Positions 25,976 through 37,345 of a DNA stretch of 64,000 nt are shown here, piece by piece. How positions within the stretch are numbered: the first letter of the stretch is position 1; each line of letters begins with the position of its first letter. Source of the DNA: Physcia stellaris (Eukaryota; Ascomycota; Lecanoromycetes; Caliciales; Physciaceae); contig JABSSW010000026.1 in the NCBI GenBank assembly GCA_018902385.1, forward strand, positions 124,001 to 188,000. The letters run 5' to 3'. The notes beneath the pieces are model-generated. The model was not told the origin of the DNA. It saw only the letters and a list, made by a program, of their open reading frames with translations, and made no database searches. Made by a program: the position numbers and the translations under genes.

Positions 25976-27440
25976 GGTTTGCTTGTTCAAATCATAAAAA
26001 AAGTTTTCAAAATCACGTCGAACGTCGCGTTAAATGTGAAATTTCATTTAAAATCAATAAATATAATTTTTGAACATTATTTTATCAACATTATGTTCAA
26101 AATGATGATTAATCGCATTTACGACGAAATATTTCGAATCAAATCGAACATTTTCTCGACGAATCTCAACATCAACGAACAAAATTCTCGTTTCGTACAA
26201 TTAAATTTTTTCAAAAAATTCGAAATCAAATATCAAATCATTTGCGATCAATTTTTATTTCGATTTGAACAACGATGTGCATACGTGCAATTTTGATGAT
26301 AATTATTTATCGTCATACATATCGAAAACGACGAGAAAAAAAAAAGAAAATTATCGAAATTCATGATCACATTTTAAACGATTCAAACAAGATCACAATT
26401 TACATCGATGACAACGACATCAATAACACGATCGAAATCGCGACAATATGAACGATAAAAATAAATGATAAAAAACTGACGCGCGTTTCAATTTACAATA
26501 AAACGATATTAATAAACGCGATGCACGAATACACAGTTTATTTTGAAAAATTGTACGACATTTTTATGATTTTCGAATTAATCAAAACAAACGAATATTT
26601 GAACGATAACGAATCAATACACATTTTCGTCGACAATCAAACAACGTTATTCGTTTGTCACAAATCAAAACATGATTCGAATCAATACATATTGAAAAAA
26701 ATAATGAAATTGCATCGCGAGTTTCGTGTCAAACACAACATTATTTTTCATTGAATTTTCGTTCACATAGATGTCTCGAGCAACGAATTGACAAATGTAA
26801 TGACAAAAAAAACGACGAAATGAAGAAAAAAGAGTGAAAATGATACAATTTTTCGATTTTTCGAGTTTTACATTTTGATTTCGATATCGATGTTTCGTTT
26901 CAAACAATGAACAAAAAAAAATGAATAAACGAATGAAAAAAAAACAAACATGAACGAACATTTTATAAATTGTGTGAATGTTTCACGAAAAAAAATCTAA
27001 ACAAATTCAAAAATTTGAAAAGATTTCAAATTTTTGTTTTCGTTCAATTTAAAATCGAAAAAATCAATTTGATCAATTATCAATATAAAATCGAAAAAAC
27101 GAATAGCAAACGTTGCAATTGCGACGAAATGAAAAACGTGCAACATGTGTTATTGCAATGTTTCAAATGAACAAAATTTAAAAACGAAATTTACGAAACA
27201 AAATTTAAAATTGACATCAAAAAATTTTTAAATGATTCGACATTAGTCAAATTGATCACAATATTCGTGATAAAATCAAATTTGTTATTTCAATTTCGCA
27301 ATTGCATTGTGAAATTGTCGAAATTTCAAAACACGAAATTTTCGATTTTTAAACAAACATTGATAGAATTTTTTGAAATAATTGATTTCGATTCAACATT
27401 TTCGAAATATGATTCATGATCAAATTTCGAATAAATGTCA

Positions 27441-28745
27441 AAAAACGAATCAATGAAAATTAATTTTCACATGCACATTGTCATTGACGCGATTAAAAAC
27501 GTAAAAATTTTTGTACATTTTTTTCGTTTGAAAAATGATTGAAAAAATTTGAATCGAAATTGAATCAAAAAACGAAACGACGATTCACAAACATTTTCGA
27601 ATAACGAAATCAATGTGAAATGCGAAAAAAAAAATTGAAAAATCAACATTATTTGTTTTCGAAATGCAGAAAATTGAAACGAATTTTCACAACAACGAAA
27701 ATTGAATAAACGAATTAAATAATCAGTTTTCAGACGAATCGAACAATCAATTTTCTCAAAATATAAATGATTGAATGAACAATTTGAATTTTAATTTTCA
27801 AACAGCATATAAATTTTCATTCAGCAATTTCACGATATTATCAATTTTCACATTTCGACATTTCATTTGTTTTTTTATTTTATCACATTTAATTTATATT
27901 TAGTCATCGACACAACGTTGTTTTCATCATTTTTCATCATTTTAATTTGTTTTCGCAACGTTTTCTCATCAATTTTTCAAGTCACGAACGATTCACACAA
28001 AATGTTTGATTAATGATTTCGAAATCGTTCGCACAACATAAACAAAATCACGTTTGACGATGTGATAAAGTTTTTCGAAACGAAAATGAAAAAAAAATCG
28101 ACGATATTTGTGAACGACGACATCAAAAACAAATTTTACATAAATTTGAAATTTTGACGTGATTTGATATCAATATTTCGAAAATACATCGACGACGTTT
28201 TCGCGAAACTAATATTCAAATTCAATCAAAAAATATTTCGAAAAAATATCGATTTTTTTTTCGTCAATTCATGAATTTCAAACGATTTTTTTCACAGTCG
28301 TTCATGAAATCAATTTTTTTCATTATCGTCGACGTGTTGAAGTTTTTCGAAATAAAATTATCAAAAAAATGAACGATATCATTAAACAACGATATTAACG
28401 ATAAAATCTATTTGAACGTGAAAATGTTAAACGATTTGATATCGTTGTTCATCAATCGTATCGATGAAATTTTTATTATAATCAAATTCATCATCGTCGA
28501 TTTCGAATCGTTAAATTGAAAATTCTCGAAAATCGCGCAGATCAAACAAATTCAATTGAAATATTTGAAAGTCACAATGATTCGTTGTCAAACGACAAAA
28601 AAAATCATAAAAGCGACTCAGCAAATCGTTCAAAAATCGACGAAACAAACGAAAAACATATCAACGAACAAGTTAGCAATTCGAGCATTTAAAAACATTC
28701 AATCAAAAGCGATTCGCATTCAAGCGTACAAGTCAAATTGATTTT
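27441..28745. mobile_element. further AT-rich element relic, unclassified
   Basis: Same mutational signature as the LINE. Plus-strand frames around 28060-28740 retain charged, helical coding-like sequence (such as KVTMIRCQTTKKIIKATQQI at 28565) interrupted by stops. No domain recognised. It may be the 3' tail of the LINE or a second repeat. Confidence 0.45.
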
Positions 28746-29217
28746 GTAAAATGTTCGAATTGAAAATCACAGACGTACACAAAAGAACGACGTTTTTGTA
28801 TTTAGTCTATAAATAATACGATGTTTAGACAGAAGCGTCATAATTAGAATCCGCATATGCTCGCAAGAGTGTGAGTCGATATATGAAGAAACTACTACTA
28901 CTACTACTACGACCACGTCAATGTCGCGTAAGCACGTGAGGCCTTCCAAGCATGTGAAACGGAGCCACCACTTAGTCAGCAGCCCGAGACCCCCGAAATC
29001 CAATGAATCCGAGATCTCTCAGGGTTAGGGCTCTTCTATTCTAAGCGCTTCGAGGGGCGGAGCACATCAATGCCCACTCCATGTTGGTGTCTGCCTAAAC
29101 CTTCCTCTTTTTAACAACATCACTCCTTTATCCAACCTACCTCAACTCACCAAACAACTTCGATAGTTATCTTGCTTCTACGATACCTCCTACACTCTTG
29201 CTTTTCTCGTCGCCGCA
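28746..29217. other. intergenic, promoter side of the 29218 gene
   Basis: Return to normal composition. Includes the ACT microsatellite and CT-rich DNA just upstream of the ATG at 29218. Confidence 0.4.
28891..28910 (+). repeat. (ACT)n microsatellite
   Basis: Six to seven consecutive ACT/CTA units at the edge of the AT-rich block. Confidence 0.9.
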
Positions 29218-30453
29218 ATGTCTGGGATTGCGCATCACCTGGTCCGCCGTGGCCTCGAAGCCACCCAGCACAATTACAACCTGGGCAGCGTGCAGGTCAC
29301 CGACGATGGCAATGACGACAATATCAAGAGTATCCCTATCTGGGGCGTCGCTACCCTCTGGGTCACCTTGCTCGTCTTCATGTTCGCTCATTTTGTGGTA
29401 AGAACCTCAGTCCACTGAACCTTCAGCCTAGCATCTAACCCCGTCGCATAGATCAGCTATACCTACGGCTCAATCGTAGCCACCCTCACCACTATCGAGA
29501 CTCCCACCGCTACCGCTTTTACCCTCGAGCCCGCCGAGAATGAAGATAGCGACGCACCTCTCCTGTCCGCAGACCAGAAGCCTGCCGAGAAGACACACGC
29601 CACCGAGCCAGAGCTCTTCCTCATCAAGAGCAAGCCCATTACCTCCAAGATCCGCACCACAGTGAAACACTTGAAGGCTCAGGCCGGCCCATGGTCTCGC
29701 TTCCGCGGTCTCCAAGTCGCCATCGTATACCACTTGACCTACGCACTGCTCTTCAACTTCCTCACCAGCCTCACTCATTCCACATTCGTCAGCTCCGTTT
29801 TTGCCGTCCTTACCCACACTGTCCTCAGCCGCCTCGGCATGACCTGGACTCACGTGGTGATGAGCAACCCGAGCCCAAAGAGCTGGATTCGCCGCTACCC
29901 CAGCATCCAAACTTCCAAGAAAATCTTCCTCCCAACGGCCATCTGGGCCGCCGCGCAGCAATTCGCTCTCTACATCCCAGCCCTCATGTTCTCCATGTAC
30001 GGCCTCAACCGCTATGCTGAGGACCCCTCTTATTACCATGAAGTTGCCCCCGAAGTCTTCGCTGGCGACGTCAGCCAGGTGTTCATGTGCGGATTAGTCG
30101 CTATGTTCATCGTCTTCGCCATCGTCTTCCCCGCCGAGGTCACCCTGACCCGTGTCCAAGCGTCCATGCTCCCAGAAGAAGATGAGGCCATCGTCCCCTT
30201 TGACCGTACCTTCGGCGGTAAAGTCGAGCCTGAGATTCTCGGTGGCCGAGGATGTGTCAGCATGCTCGATGCGTGGAAGACCTTCGACTGGGCTGCCCGT
30301 ATCCGCCTCATCAAGCTCTACGTCAAGGTCTTCGCTCTCCAGGTCCTCACTACCGTCCTCTTTGTCGGCCTTTTCATTGGCGAGCTGAGACTCATAATGG
30401 GCGATGACCTACCGAAGGTCGCTAAGATGGCTCACGACCAGCTCCGTCTCTAG
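29218..30453 (+). CDS. multipass membrane protein of unknown function
   Basis: Two exons (29218-29397, 29452-30453) separated by a 54-nt GT-AG intron give 393 aa. About six hydrophobic segments are visible: IWGVATLWVTLLVFMFAHFV near residue 50; two between about 165 and 215; FALYIPALMFSMYGL; VFMCGLVAMFIVFAIVFPAE; and FALQVLTTVLFVGLFIGEL near the C-terminus. A hydrophilic Glu/Thr-rich loop (residues about 75-125) follows the first segment. The pattern resembles a conserved ascomycete integral-membrane family with no established function; I cannot name a substrate. Codon use is clean and C-ending, suggesting a well-expressed housekeeping gene. It lies only about 470 bp from the AT-rich block. 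Confidence 0.85.
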
Positions 30454-31390
30454 ATCCCAGTACCTGGGGACAAGCTTCGCTAGTAGATCCGAGGGCGTTG
30501 GTCTTACTCCATGGATCCAATGATCATCTGCTTTTAACCCATCGAAGCACTCATAGGGCAACTGCACGTCGCCTGCCTGTCTCTATCTATCCCCAAGGCG
30601 TTGTCGGGAGGAGGGCTGAATAGGATTTGTTAGTGTACTGTAGGCATAAATCCTTGTTCAGCGTGCTTATTTCTAATAGAGTAAATCATGTAGCATTCTG
30701 TGTTCAATTCAAGGATTTCTTCAAGGTGAGCTGCTTAATCATCTACCTTATCCCATAGCCTGGTAGCATCTCGTGCGATTGGGCCTTAGACCATTGTTTG
30801 TCTATCTGAGTTTACCCGACTTGGGAAAAATCAACCAAGGAGAACCACTTCGTGTCACATTTCTATGCTACGCTCCAAACATTCTTAAATGGGTATCCTT
30901 CTTGCCACCATTTCCTCACGAATTTCAGGTAGGTGAGACTTGAGTAGCATACTGGCATCACACTTAGCCTTCGAATAAAGCATAGAGCTCGGTCGTGGGA
31001 ATAGTCGGACTCGATTTATCTGTCCTCAGTCTCCCTCCGGCACAGACTCACCTTCCTTCCTTCCTTCCTTCCTATCTGTCGTGATAAGCGCCAGCTGACC
31101 GAATGAAAGCAGGGCTGACCGCAGAGGGAACACCAGGGGGTGACATGAAACGCTTGGCTCGCTCTAGTATCGGACGTTGGCCGATGGGAGGGGGGTTTTC
31201 ACAAGACGCGACCTTTCGATCCACCTAATCCAATAATTGAGCCTTTGCAAAAACAAGGCTCTGCAAGATTGAGAAGGTGATCTGTCTCCTTATCTCGACG
31301 TGACCGGTGTCTCTGCAATCAAATCTGCTACAAGAGAATACCGCTGGCTAACAACAATGAATTCTTTCAGTGCTCGAGAATCAAGGATGA
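30454..31390. other. intergenic with a CTTC microsatellite
   Basis: 3' flank of the membrane protein and 5' flank of the hydrolase. A missing first exon of the hydrolase probably lies here, but I could not assign it. Confidence 0.4.
31051..31073 (+). repeat. (CTTC)n microsatellite
   Basis: Five consecutive CCTT/CTTC units. Confidence 0.9.
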
Positions 31391-32431
31391 CAAGATATCT
31401 CGCCAAACAGCCTGGGAAAGGTATATACCACCTTCTTCATAGTTCACGGTGCGTTCCGTCTAGCCTTCTTGCTACTCTACTTCATCCCAAAGTATCTGCG
31501 CCCACATTCGCTGTGGACATACCACCACGCAGTAGGGAACGCCCTTCTCAAATTATGGTTCTCCTTTGCCAGCACTATTGAGTTCCAAACCACCAAATCT
31601 TTGGACCCTGGTCCTGAGAAAAAGCGCTTTCTAGTCTTGAATCCAGCAAAGCCGGATTTTTACTCGGGATTCGTCGAGGACAGATGTATCCAGTCAGTCC
31701 CTATCAGCGGCATGTGGTACCCCAAGGAGTACGAGTCCGCAATTGATACCAACAAGAGGATCGTTCTGCATTTCCATGGGGGGGCTTATGTCCTCGGTGG
31801 TGTGAGGCCTAAGGAGGGTGGCTGGGGTCCTGAAGTTCTTGCGAAAGCAGTCGATGGCATGGTCCTATGCCCTCAATATCGTCTATCTTCGCAGTACAAA
31901 GGTCGATTTCCAGCGGCTCTCCAGGATGGAATCACTGCCTATCAGTACCTTCTAAATCAAGGCATTCCGAGTTCGGATATAATCATTTCTGGGGACTCGG
32001 CTGGCGCCAATCTCGCGCTGGCCCTGTTGAGATGTCTCAGTGAGAATGGCGGCTCCTTGCCCCTGCCGTTCGCGGCCCTACTCTGGAGCCCTTGGCTTGA
32101 TCTAGCTGCGGATCCCTACGCTGTCAATGCCCATCGGAACAGGAAGACCGACTATATTACACCTGTGCTGGTCGAGTGGGGTTTACGCACGTACCGACCC
32201 CCGTTCTACGACGCCAATCACCCATACTTGACACCACTCAACAACCCTTTCGCCACAAAGGTTCCCATTTTCATGCAATATGGTACCGCCGAAGTGCTTC
32301 TTGACGAACAAAGAGCCTTTTACTCGCTAATGGAGGAAGTAGCCGGCAACAGCTTGGAACGTTTGGAGATTTTTAACGTACCGCACAACACTTTTCTCGG
32401 CGGTCCAATTCTCGGATTTGAGAGAGGCTGA
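31391..32431 (+). CDS. alpha/beta hydrolase (HSL/abhydrolase_3-type esterase), 5' end unresolved
   Basis: An open frame of 346 codons runs to TGA at 32429-32431. A membrane-like N-terminus (VHGAFRLAFLLLYFIPKYLR) is followed by the oxyanion-hole motif HFHGGAYVLGG, the nucleophile elbow SGDSAGANLALALL, an acid candidate in VLLDEQRAFY and a C-terminal His in NVPHNTFLGG, the order expected for the hormone-sensitive-lipase class. Enzymes of this family hydrolyse esters or amides. No ATG lies in this frame before the conserved part and an in-frame TGA at 31388-31390 bounds it, so an upstream exon or a lost start is needed. The next plus-strand gene is a flavin monooxygenase; esterases often process lactones or esters made by such enzymes, which is only a contextual hint. 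Confidence 0.8.
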   Translation, partial: QDISPNSLGKVYTTFFIVHGAFRLAFLLLYFIPKYLRPHSLWTYHHAVGNALLKLWFSFASTIEFQTTKSLDPGPEKKRFLVLNPAKPDFYSGFVEDRCIQSVPISGMWYPKEYESAIDTNKRIVLHFHGGAYVLGGVRPKEGGWGPEVLAKAVDGMVLCPQYRLSSQYKGRFPAALQDGITAYQYLLNQGIPSSDIIISGDSAGANLALALLRCLSENGGSLPLPFAALLWSPWLDLAADPYAVNAHRNRKTDYITPVLVEWGLRTYRPPFYDANHPYLTPLNNPFATKVPIFMQYGTAEVLLDEQRAFYSLMEEVAGNSLERLEIFNVPHNTFLGGPILGFERG

Positions 32432-33174
32432 AGATGCAGCTGAGAGGGTAAACTGCTTGCTCAACAGTCAAGATACAAAAGCATAGGTCTCTGGGCACAG
32501 CTGGACTGAGAGGTTTCTGCTAGTTCATGGGTCGTTAAATTTGATCGGGCTCACTAGAAGTCTGAAATCTCCTACCAATAGTAGCCAAAGGGGGTACTAT
32601 TCCCTCAATACAAAACGGCGCTCGTTCGGTGCTTCACTGAATTGGAATGTGGGATCGATGGTCTTGTTACAATACTTCGGCTGGCATAAGCGCTCGCATT
32701 GCCTCTATGTTCCAAGTATTCCTGGAACTATGCAGTTCAGTGGGTCAGCAACCAAATTTCCACCGTGGAGCAGCTGTAGTTCGGGTTTAAATTGAGGGTA
32801 CTAGCCAATTGTTTCAGTCCCCTTTGAGGCACCTTCGGTTCAGCTCATGCACCCTTCCTAACTACGCCGCTTGACACCGCTTTAGTTCGGCTAGAGCTGC
32901 AAATCGCACCCACCCTTTCGCCTGATACCCTCCCAGCGAGGTCACCATCAGCATAAAGTATGCTATATTAATCATCAAACCGACCAGGCCTGGCCCTGAT
33001 CGCAAAGCTTACCTCAACAAAAAACCACGCCACCTTATTGCATCACGATGTACGCCAGGTGCCAGCTTACTCTACAAAATAGTGAGACTTTTCCAAAGAT
33101 TCTGATAGCATTGCAGGTCTACTTAGATGCGCTCATGATTCCGGTGTTGACTAATCAGCCTGCTCCTGATTCAC
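32432..33174. other. intergenic, nothing recognised
   Basis: Short frames only. The right end should hold the promoter of the monooxygenase. Confidence 0.4.
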
Positions 33175-35124
33175 ATGACTATGGATTGCCATGACGTTGA
33201 CTTGGTGGTTGTCGGCGCCGGTAACTTGCGGCCCACAACTCGCTTTACGACACGGTGCAACTACTGATGTGTGTTGATCTCCAGGTCTTTGTGGCATAGC
33301 TGCGGCTAGATTTTACCTGGAGGTTCACCCCCTGTGTCGGCTGGTCATACTCGAGCAAGATAATTGTCCTGGCGGCGTATGGAATGCGAGTAAGCATCGT
33401 TGCCACAGCCAACGTGGGCACACCACCAAAATATCATCTTCTGACCCTCGACGGTGTGCGCAGGGCGGTCATATAACGGGTTCTGGACACAGTGGACTGT
33501 GGGTACAGCAGAATGGTCTGACAGGTCGATGGAACGCCCACCAGAAAGCGACCTTTACTACGAGTTTTTCAAGGCAGAACATACCACTAAATATCTCGAG
33601 AGCTACGTTGACAATCACTCCTACGCTGGTCAGAGTCTCAGAAGCAGGATACGATTCGGATTCAGTGTGAAGACGGCGAGGAAGAAAGATGGAGAATGGC
33701 TTATTACGGGCGACACGGCTGAATACCGTAGCCCCAAGCTCATCATCGCCAGTGGCTTGTTTTCCGCCCCGAACATTCCCAGAATCCCTGGAGATGATAC
33801 TTTTCAAGCTCCCATAATACACCAAGAGAACTTTGGGCGATCTTCGGTGCTGACTTCGCCCCAGATACAAAATGTTGCTGTCATTGGTGGAGGCAAATCG
33901 GCCGCTGACATGTGTTATGCTTGCGTCAAAGCGGGTAAATCCGTCTCATGGATCATCAGGGCATCCGGAACAGGCCCTGGATTTCTCTTGTCTCCAAAAG
34001 GAAGAGGTCCCTATAAAAACGCGTTTGAGATAGGATCTACAAGAGTCGCAGGTACACTTTCGCCCTCTTTGATCAGTCCAGACACCTGGTGGACACGTTT
34101 TTTGTTCGGATCACGTATTGGGCAGAAGATTGTAAACGCCATATGGGTTGGCGCCGATAGGGAAGTTCGGGACGGCGCGAACTTTGGGAATAGACCGAAC
34201 GCGCTCCCAGGATTTGCCGATCTCGAACCACACTGTTCGTAAGTACTCAAAGCATCTCTTGTTATGAGTTGTGCCGTTCTGCGTTGTCGCTCAGTTCCAA
34301 AGACTGGGCGACGAGAACGTGAGCCGGATGTGTAAACCAAGCTGACCGCGTCCAGACTTTTCTGGGAAAACGGTTGCGGTGGTCTTCTGAACCGATCAGA
34401 TCTCTGGGACACGATCGCGCCTAATGCGCAAGTGTATCTTGACGACATTGTTCGAATATCCGAAAATCAAATCCACTTGCGAAACGGCAGAGAGATAATG
34501 ACAGATGTGCTTCTGTGTGGGACTGGTTGGAATTCGACCGCTTTCAATTTCTTTGAGCCTCAAGACCTGGTGCGACTTGGACTCCCTCACGACCCTGCAA
34601 GCGAACCACCGGAGCAAGCGAAGCTTTGGTCCCAACTCGAGGGTCAAGCTGACCGCGACATCATTGAACGCTTCCCGATTTTAGCAAACCCCCCCGAACA
34701 TCATCATAAAGCCATTCAAACGACGCCGTATCGACTGTACAATGGGATCGCTCCCACTGAAGACAGTTCCATAGCGTTCCTCGGCTACTTCAATGTCGGA
34801 AACTTCTTCAAGGGAGCAGAATGTCAAGCTATCTGGGCAACGGCTTTCCTTGATGGGAAGCTTCCACTACCGTCCATCGAATTGAAGCGACGGAAGATTG
34901 CACAACATGTCGCTTGGTGCAGAAGAAGGTACCTATCCAATGGCGAGTTGGGCAATTTTTTGCTCTTCGAATCGAATTTCTACACCGACCAGTTGCTGCA
35001 AGAGGTCGGTTTATCGTCGCACCTAAAAGGCTGGTTCAGAGATTACTTCAAGCCTGGTACTGCTTACGATCTCGCTGGACTGCGAGATGAATACATTGCA
35101 AAATATCATAGCGGGTCTACGTAG
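33175..35124 (+). CDS. FAD/NADPH-dependent flavin monooxygenase (FMO/BVMO-like)
   Basis: Four exons (33175-33220, 33285-33389, 33464-34238, 34356-35124) join in phase to 564 aa. The start is ATG 33175 or the second ATG at 33181. The FAD Rossmann motif VVGAGLCGIAAARFY is split by intron 1. It is followed by VILEQDNCPGGVW, the FMO-type segment FQAPIIHQENFG, the NADPH motif VAVIGGGKSAADM, and the C-terminal Thr/Gly motif LLCGTGWN. This order is typical of class B flavin monooxygenases, which oxygenate N, S or ketone substrates using NADPH and O2. Fungal relatives are often annotated as dimethylaniline-monooxygenase-like and frequently occur in secondary metabolism. The neighbouring hydrolase and a broken rhodopsin-like gene might mark a small metabolic locus, but no synthase is present. 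Confidence 0.9.
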
Positions 35125-36052
35125 TATAGCCACCGAATAAAGGTTCCAATCGTCCTCGAGTTGATGTCATGATGCGACACAGAAGGATGAGTCGTGATAC
35201 CTCAGGGTCAGTTACTGGAGCGCACCGTCTCTTTTCAGTGACGACGCATGTCAAAATTCGTAGCCATTGTCGATGTTAATTTCATGGCATGACTTAACGA
35301 TTCAACAATGACCCAAAGTGCTACCAATATTGCGTCAAACCGTTGTTGATCGAGATCCGTGGAAGATGATGCTGTTGTTTAGAAAGGATAGCATTAGTAC
35401 ACATCGGTCTCCAGAAGTACCACCATGGACCTCCTTACTACGAATATTTGAGATATGACCTGCAATTGACAGTCTGGTACGGATTGAATAACCATTACAG
35501 CCTGAATCAAGACCAGGACCGGTACCCACAGCCTCACTATTAGCTCTATTATCTAAGGGAGGCGCCATTAGCGTCACTGCAATTTCTCAGCCTAGCCAGA
35601 TCTTCCTCCTCAATGCCAAGCAGATCCTTCGCGTCAGGCATGAACCGCAGTCTCTAGCCTCGGGTGTAACATCATTTCGTCCCAGTGGTCAGTCTCAGAG
35701 GATGTCATTCCGAACTGGTCTCTGGGCCGTACTACCTCCGTAGCTCGACCCATGGAGCACTCAACACCACCACAAGGATCTTCAAACCGGACGGCACAGC
35801 ACCCCTGACCTACCAAACTGTGACTGAGCCTCTGAGATGTGCTATCTTGGCAAAAGAAATGACACGATGGGACATAGAATGTCAGCTAAAAGCATTTCTC
35901 ACTCGACTACCCTCACACGGCTTCCTTGCCTTGCTGTATCCTCTCGACTGTGGTGGGTCTCGAAGACAGGATTAACTAAGTCTCTACCTCACTCCTACTG
36001 CCCTAAGCATTGCTTCGTCAGGACTAGCTGTCAGTACAACAAAGAGAGCACT
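35125..36052. other. intergenic, nothing recognised
   Basis: Short frames on both strands without domain resemblance. Confidence 0.4.
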
Positions 36053-37345
36053 ATGGATCCCTCCGTGATCACGCCAAATACCCCAGCGATGAGCGCCCAT
36101 CCTGGCCTTGAATCCAACTTCGTCAATCTCCCGTCGCATGAGAAGACGAACACTCTTTTACACACAATTGGTTTGTTCTTTATAATTATTTTCCTAGCCA
36201 TGAGACTCTACACCCGCCACTTTATATCCCATTGGTTTGGCTTGGACGATTGGGAGTAAACGACGCGTGATCCCATCTTTGTTGCTGACGCTTGGATTGG
36301 TAGATATCTGCATTCTTTCTTATGTAAGGCGAAGAACAGTGGTCATACGAGATGCTTACTAAGGAACATTATAAAGGCGATGACCGTCGTCTTCTCGGGA
36401 TTATTACTCGGGGGTTGGTACTTTTCCGGGCGATATGATACAGTGGCCGAACACCATGTTCAGCGGAGCACACTGGATCAGGAAGTCATATCTGGGATAC
36501 CCGAGCAATAAATCTTGTCGGGATAGTGAGGGTGGGAAGATGGGACCCAAGGCCATTTCAGCCTTCAACGCGGCTAAAGTTTTCAGGCCCTTTTCATAAC
36601 GGAGATCTTCTACATAGCACTGGTATCGGTAGTCAAGTCCATCTTCCTCATATTTTTCGAAAGAGTTTTCTTCCCCAGGCCCAAATCAAAGTACTGTACA
36701 CGATTCGGCCTCGTCACTATTTGGGTGTTCTACACCGCACTTTTCTTCCGGGGTATCTGGCTCTGCGATCATTTGCAAGAGGTCTTCAACCCGTCAGTAC
36801 CAGGACATTATTTGTAGAACAACGTTACGCCTTACCTCTCGGGAGTTTTCAACACTATCAGCGACTTGTGCATTTTGATCATTCCACTGCCCTTCATCTG
36901 GGGTTTAAACATGAAGGCAAGCCGAAAAATTAAGGCTGATGGCCGTTCGTAGTGCGGGGATTTTGTAAGACGACTGCATCTTCTTCGACATTGACTATCT
37001 ATTTACAAAGAACAACTAACAACATACCAAATAGCGAAAGCGTCGCCAGCGTTGTCCGACTTGCTGTGACATTCATCACAATCAACGACCCGAATGTAAC
37101 GTGCAACTATTCGACGCTTGGTTTTTGGGTGTGAGTCAAGCCCTTTACCAGTGAATGTTCAGCACATCTCTTTCCGTCAGCCGAGGAATGCTTCCTCGTC
37201 TGACACTGTTACTAGCGCTCTATAATTAGTGTCCTGGAGATAGACGTTGGAATCATCTGCGCCTGCTCCTTAGCCCCGGCGGCTTTCCTCGAACACCACT
37301 TCGCCGGATTCAAACCCAGGAGATCCTTGTCCAAAATCTCATACT
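36053..37345 (+). pseudogene. broken rhodopsin-like integral membrane protein gene
   Basis: The ATG at 36053 opens MDPSVITPNTPAMS and a first membrane segment (LHTIGLFFIIIFLAMRLYTR) followed by FGLDDWE, the usual start of fungal rhodopsin-domain (PTH11/SAT-type) proteins. After two plausible introns the frame MTVVFSGLLLGGWYF follows, then EIFYIALVSVVKSIFLIFFE, VTIWVFYTALFFRGIWLCDH and FNTISDLCILIIPLPFIWGL, which match later helices of the family in order. Several in-frame stops separate these pieces and are not all explained by introns, so it is probably a decayed seven-helix protein gene. An unusual exon structure cannot be excluded without transcript data. Confidence 0.6.

Larger units (their letters stand above)
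15790..27440 (+). mobile_element. degenerate Tad1-like LINE (non-LTR retrotransposon), interrupted by nested insertions
   Basis: The plus strand preserves the order of a Tad1-clade LINE. A low-complexity ORF1-like stretch lies to about 17955. The endonuclease start is at 18160-18280 (LSILQYNCKNSRNNVM, then DIITIQKS). Endonuclease remnants run to about 18940. The first half of the reverse transcriptase is at 19430-19768 (FKRSITICFRKF) and the rest at 24550-25560 (SKTFDNVSHSRLHHNF; FLFSILYLFYNANFL; IKYIDDVKVIV). RNase H remnants are at 26520-26830 (IHIFVDNQTTLFVC) and a C-terminal Cys cluster at 27110-27170 (CNCDEMKNVQHVLLQC). It has many stops and is inactive. A tyrosine-recombinase element splits it at 19763-24547, and a normal-composition island sits at 25566-25975. 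Outer boundaries are uncertain. Confidence 0.8.
15655..28745. other. AT-rich repeat block mutated in a CpY (not CpA) context
   Basis: About 13 kb of abruptly AT-rich DNA holding relic transposable elements. The dinucleotide pattern is extreme. In 17641-17700 all 11 C residues are followed by A (7) or G (4), none by C or T; no G is preceded by A or G; there is no TA against six AT. In 18961-19020 there are 5 CG, 3 CA, no CC or CT, and TA:AT is 2:7. This is the footprint expected if C was converted to T whenever followed by a pyrimidine, on both strands. Classical RIP instead removes CpA and raises TpA. Flanking genes have ordinary composition. Confidence 0.9.

Noticed and set aside
15655-28745. 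Classical CpA-type RIP as the explanation of the AT-rich block
   Set aside because: CA dinucleotides remain abundant and TA is scarce, the reverse of CpA-directed RIP.
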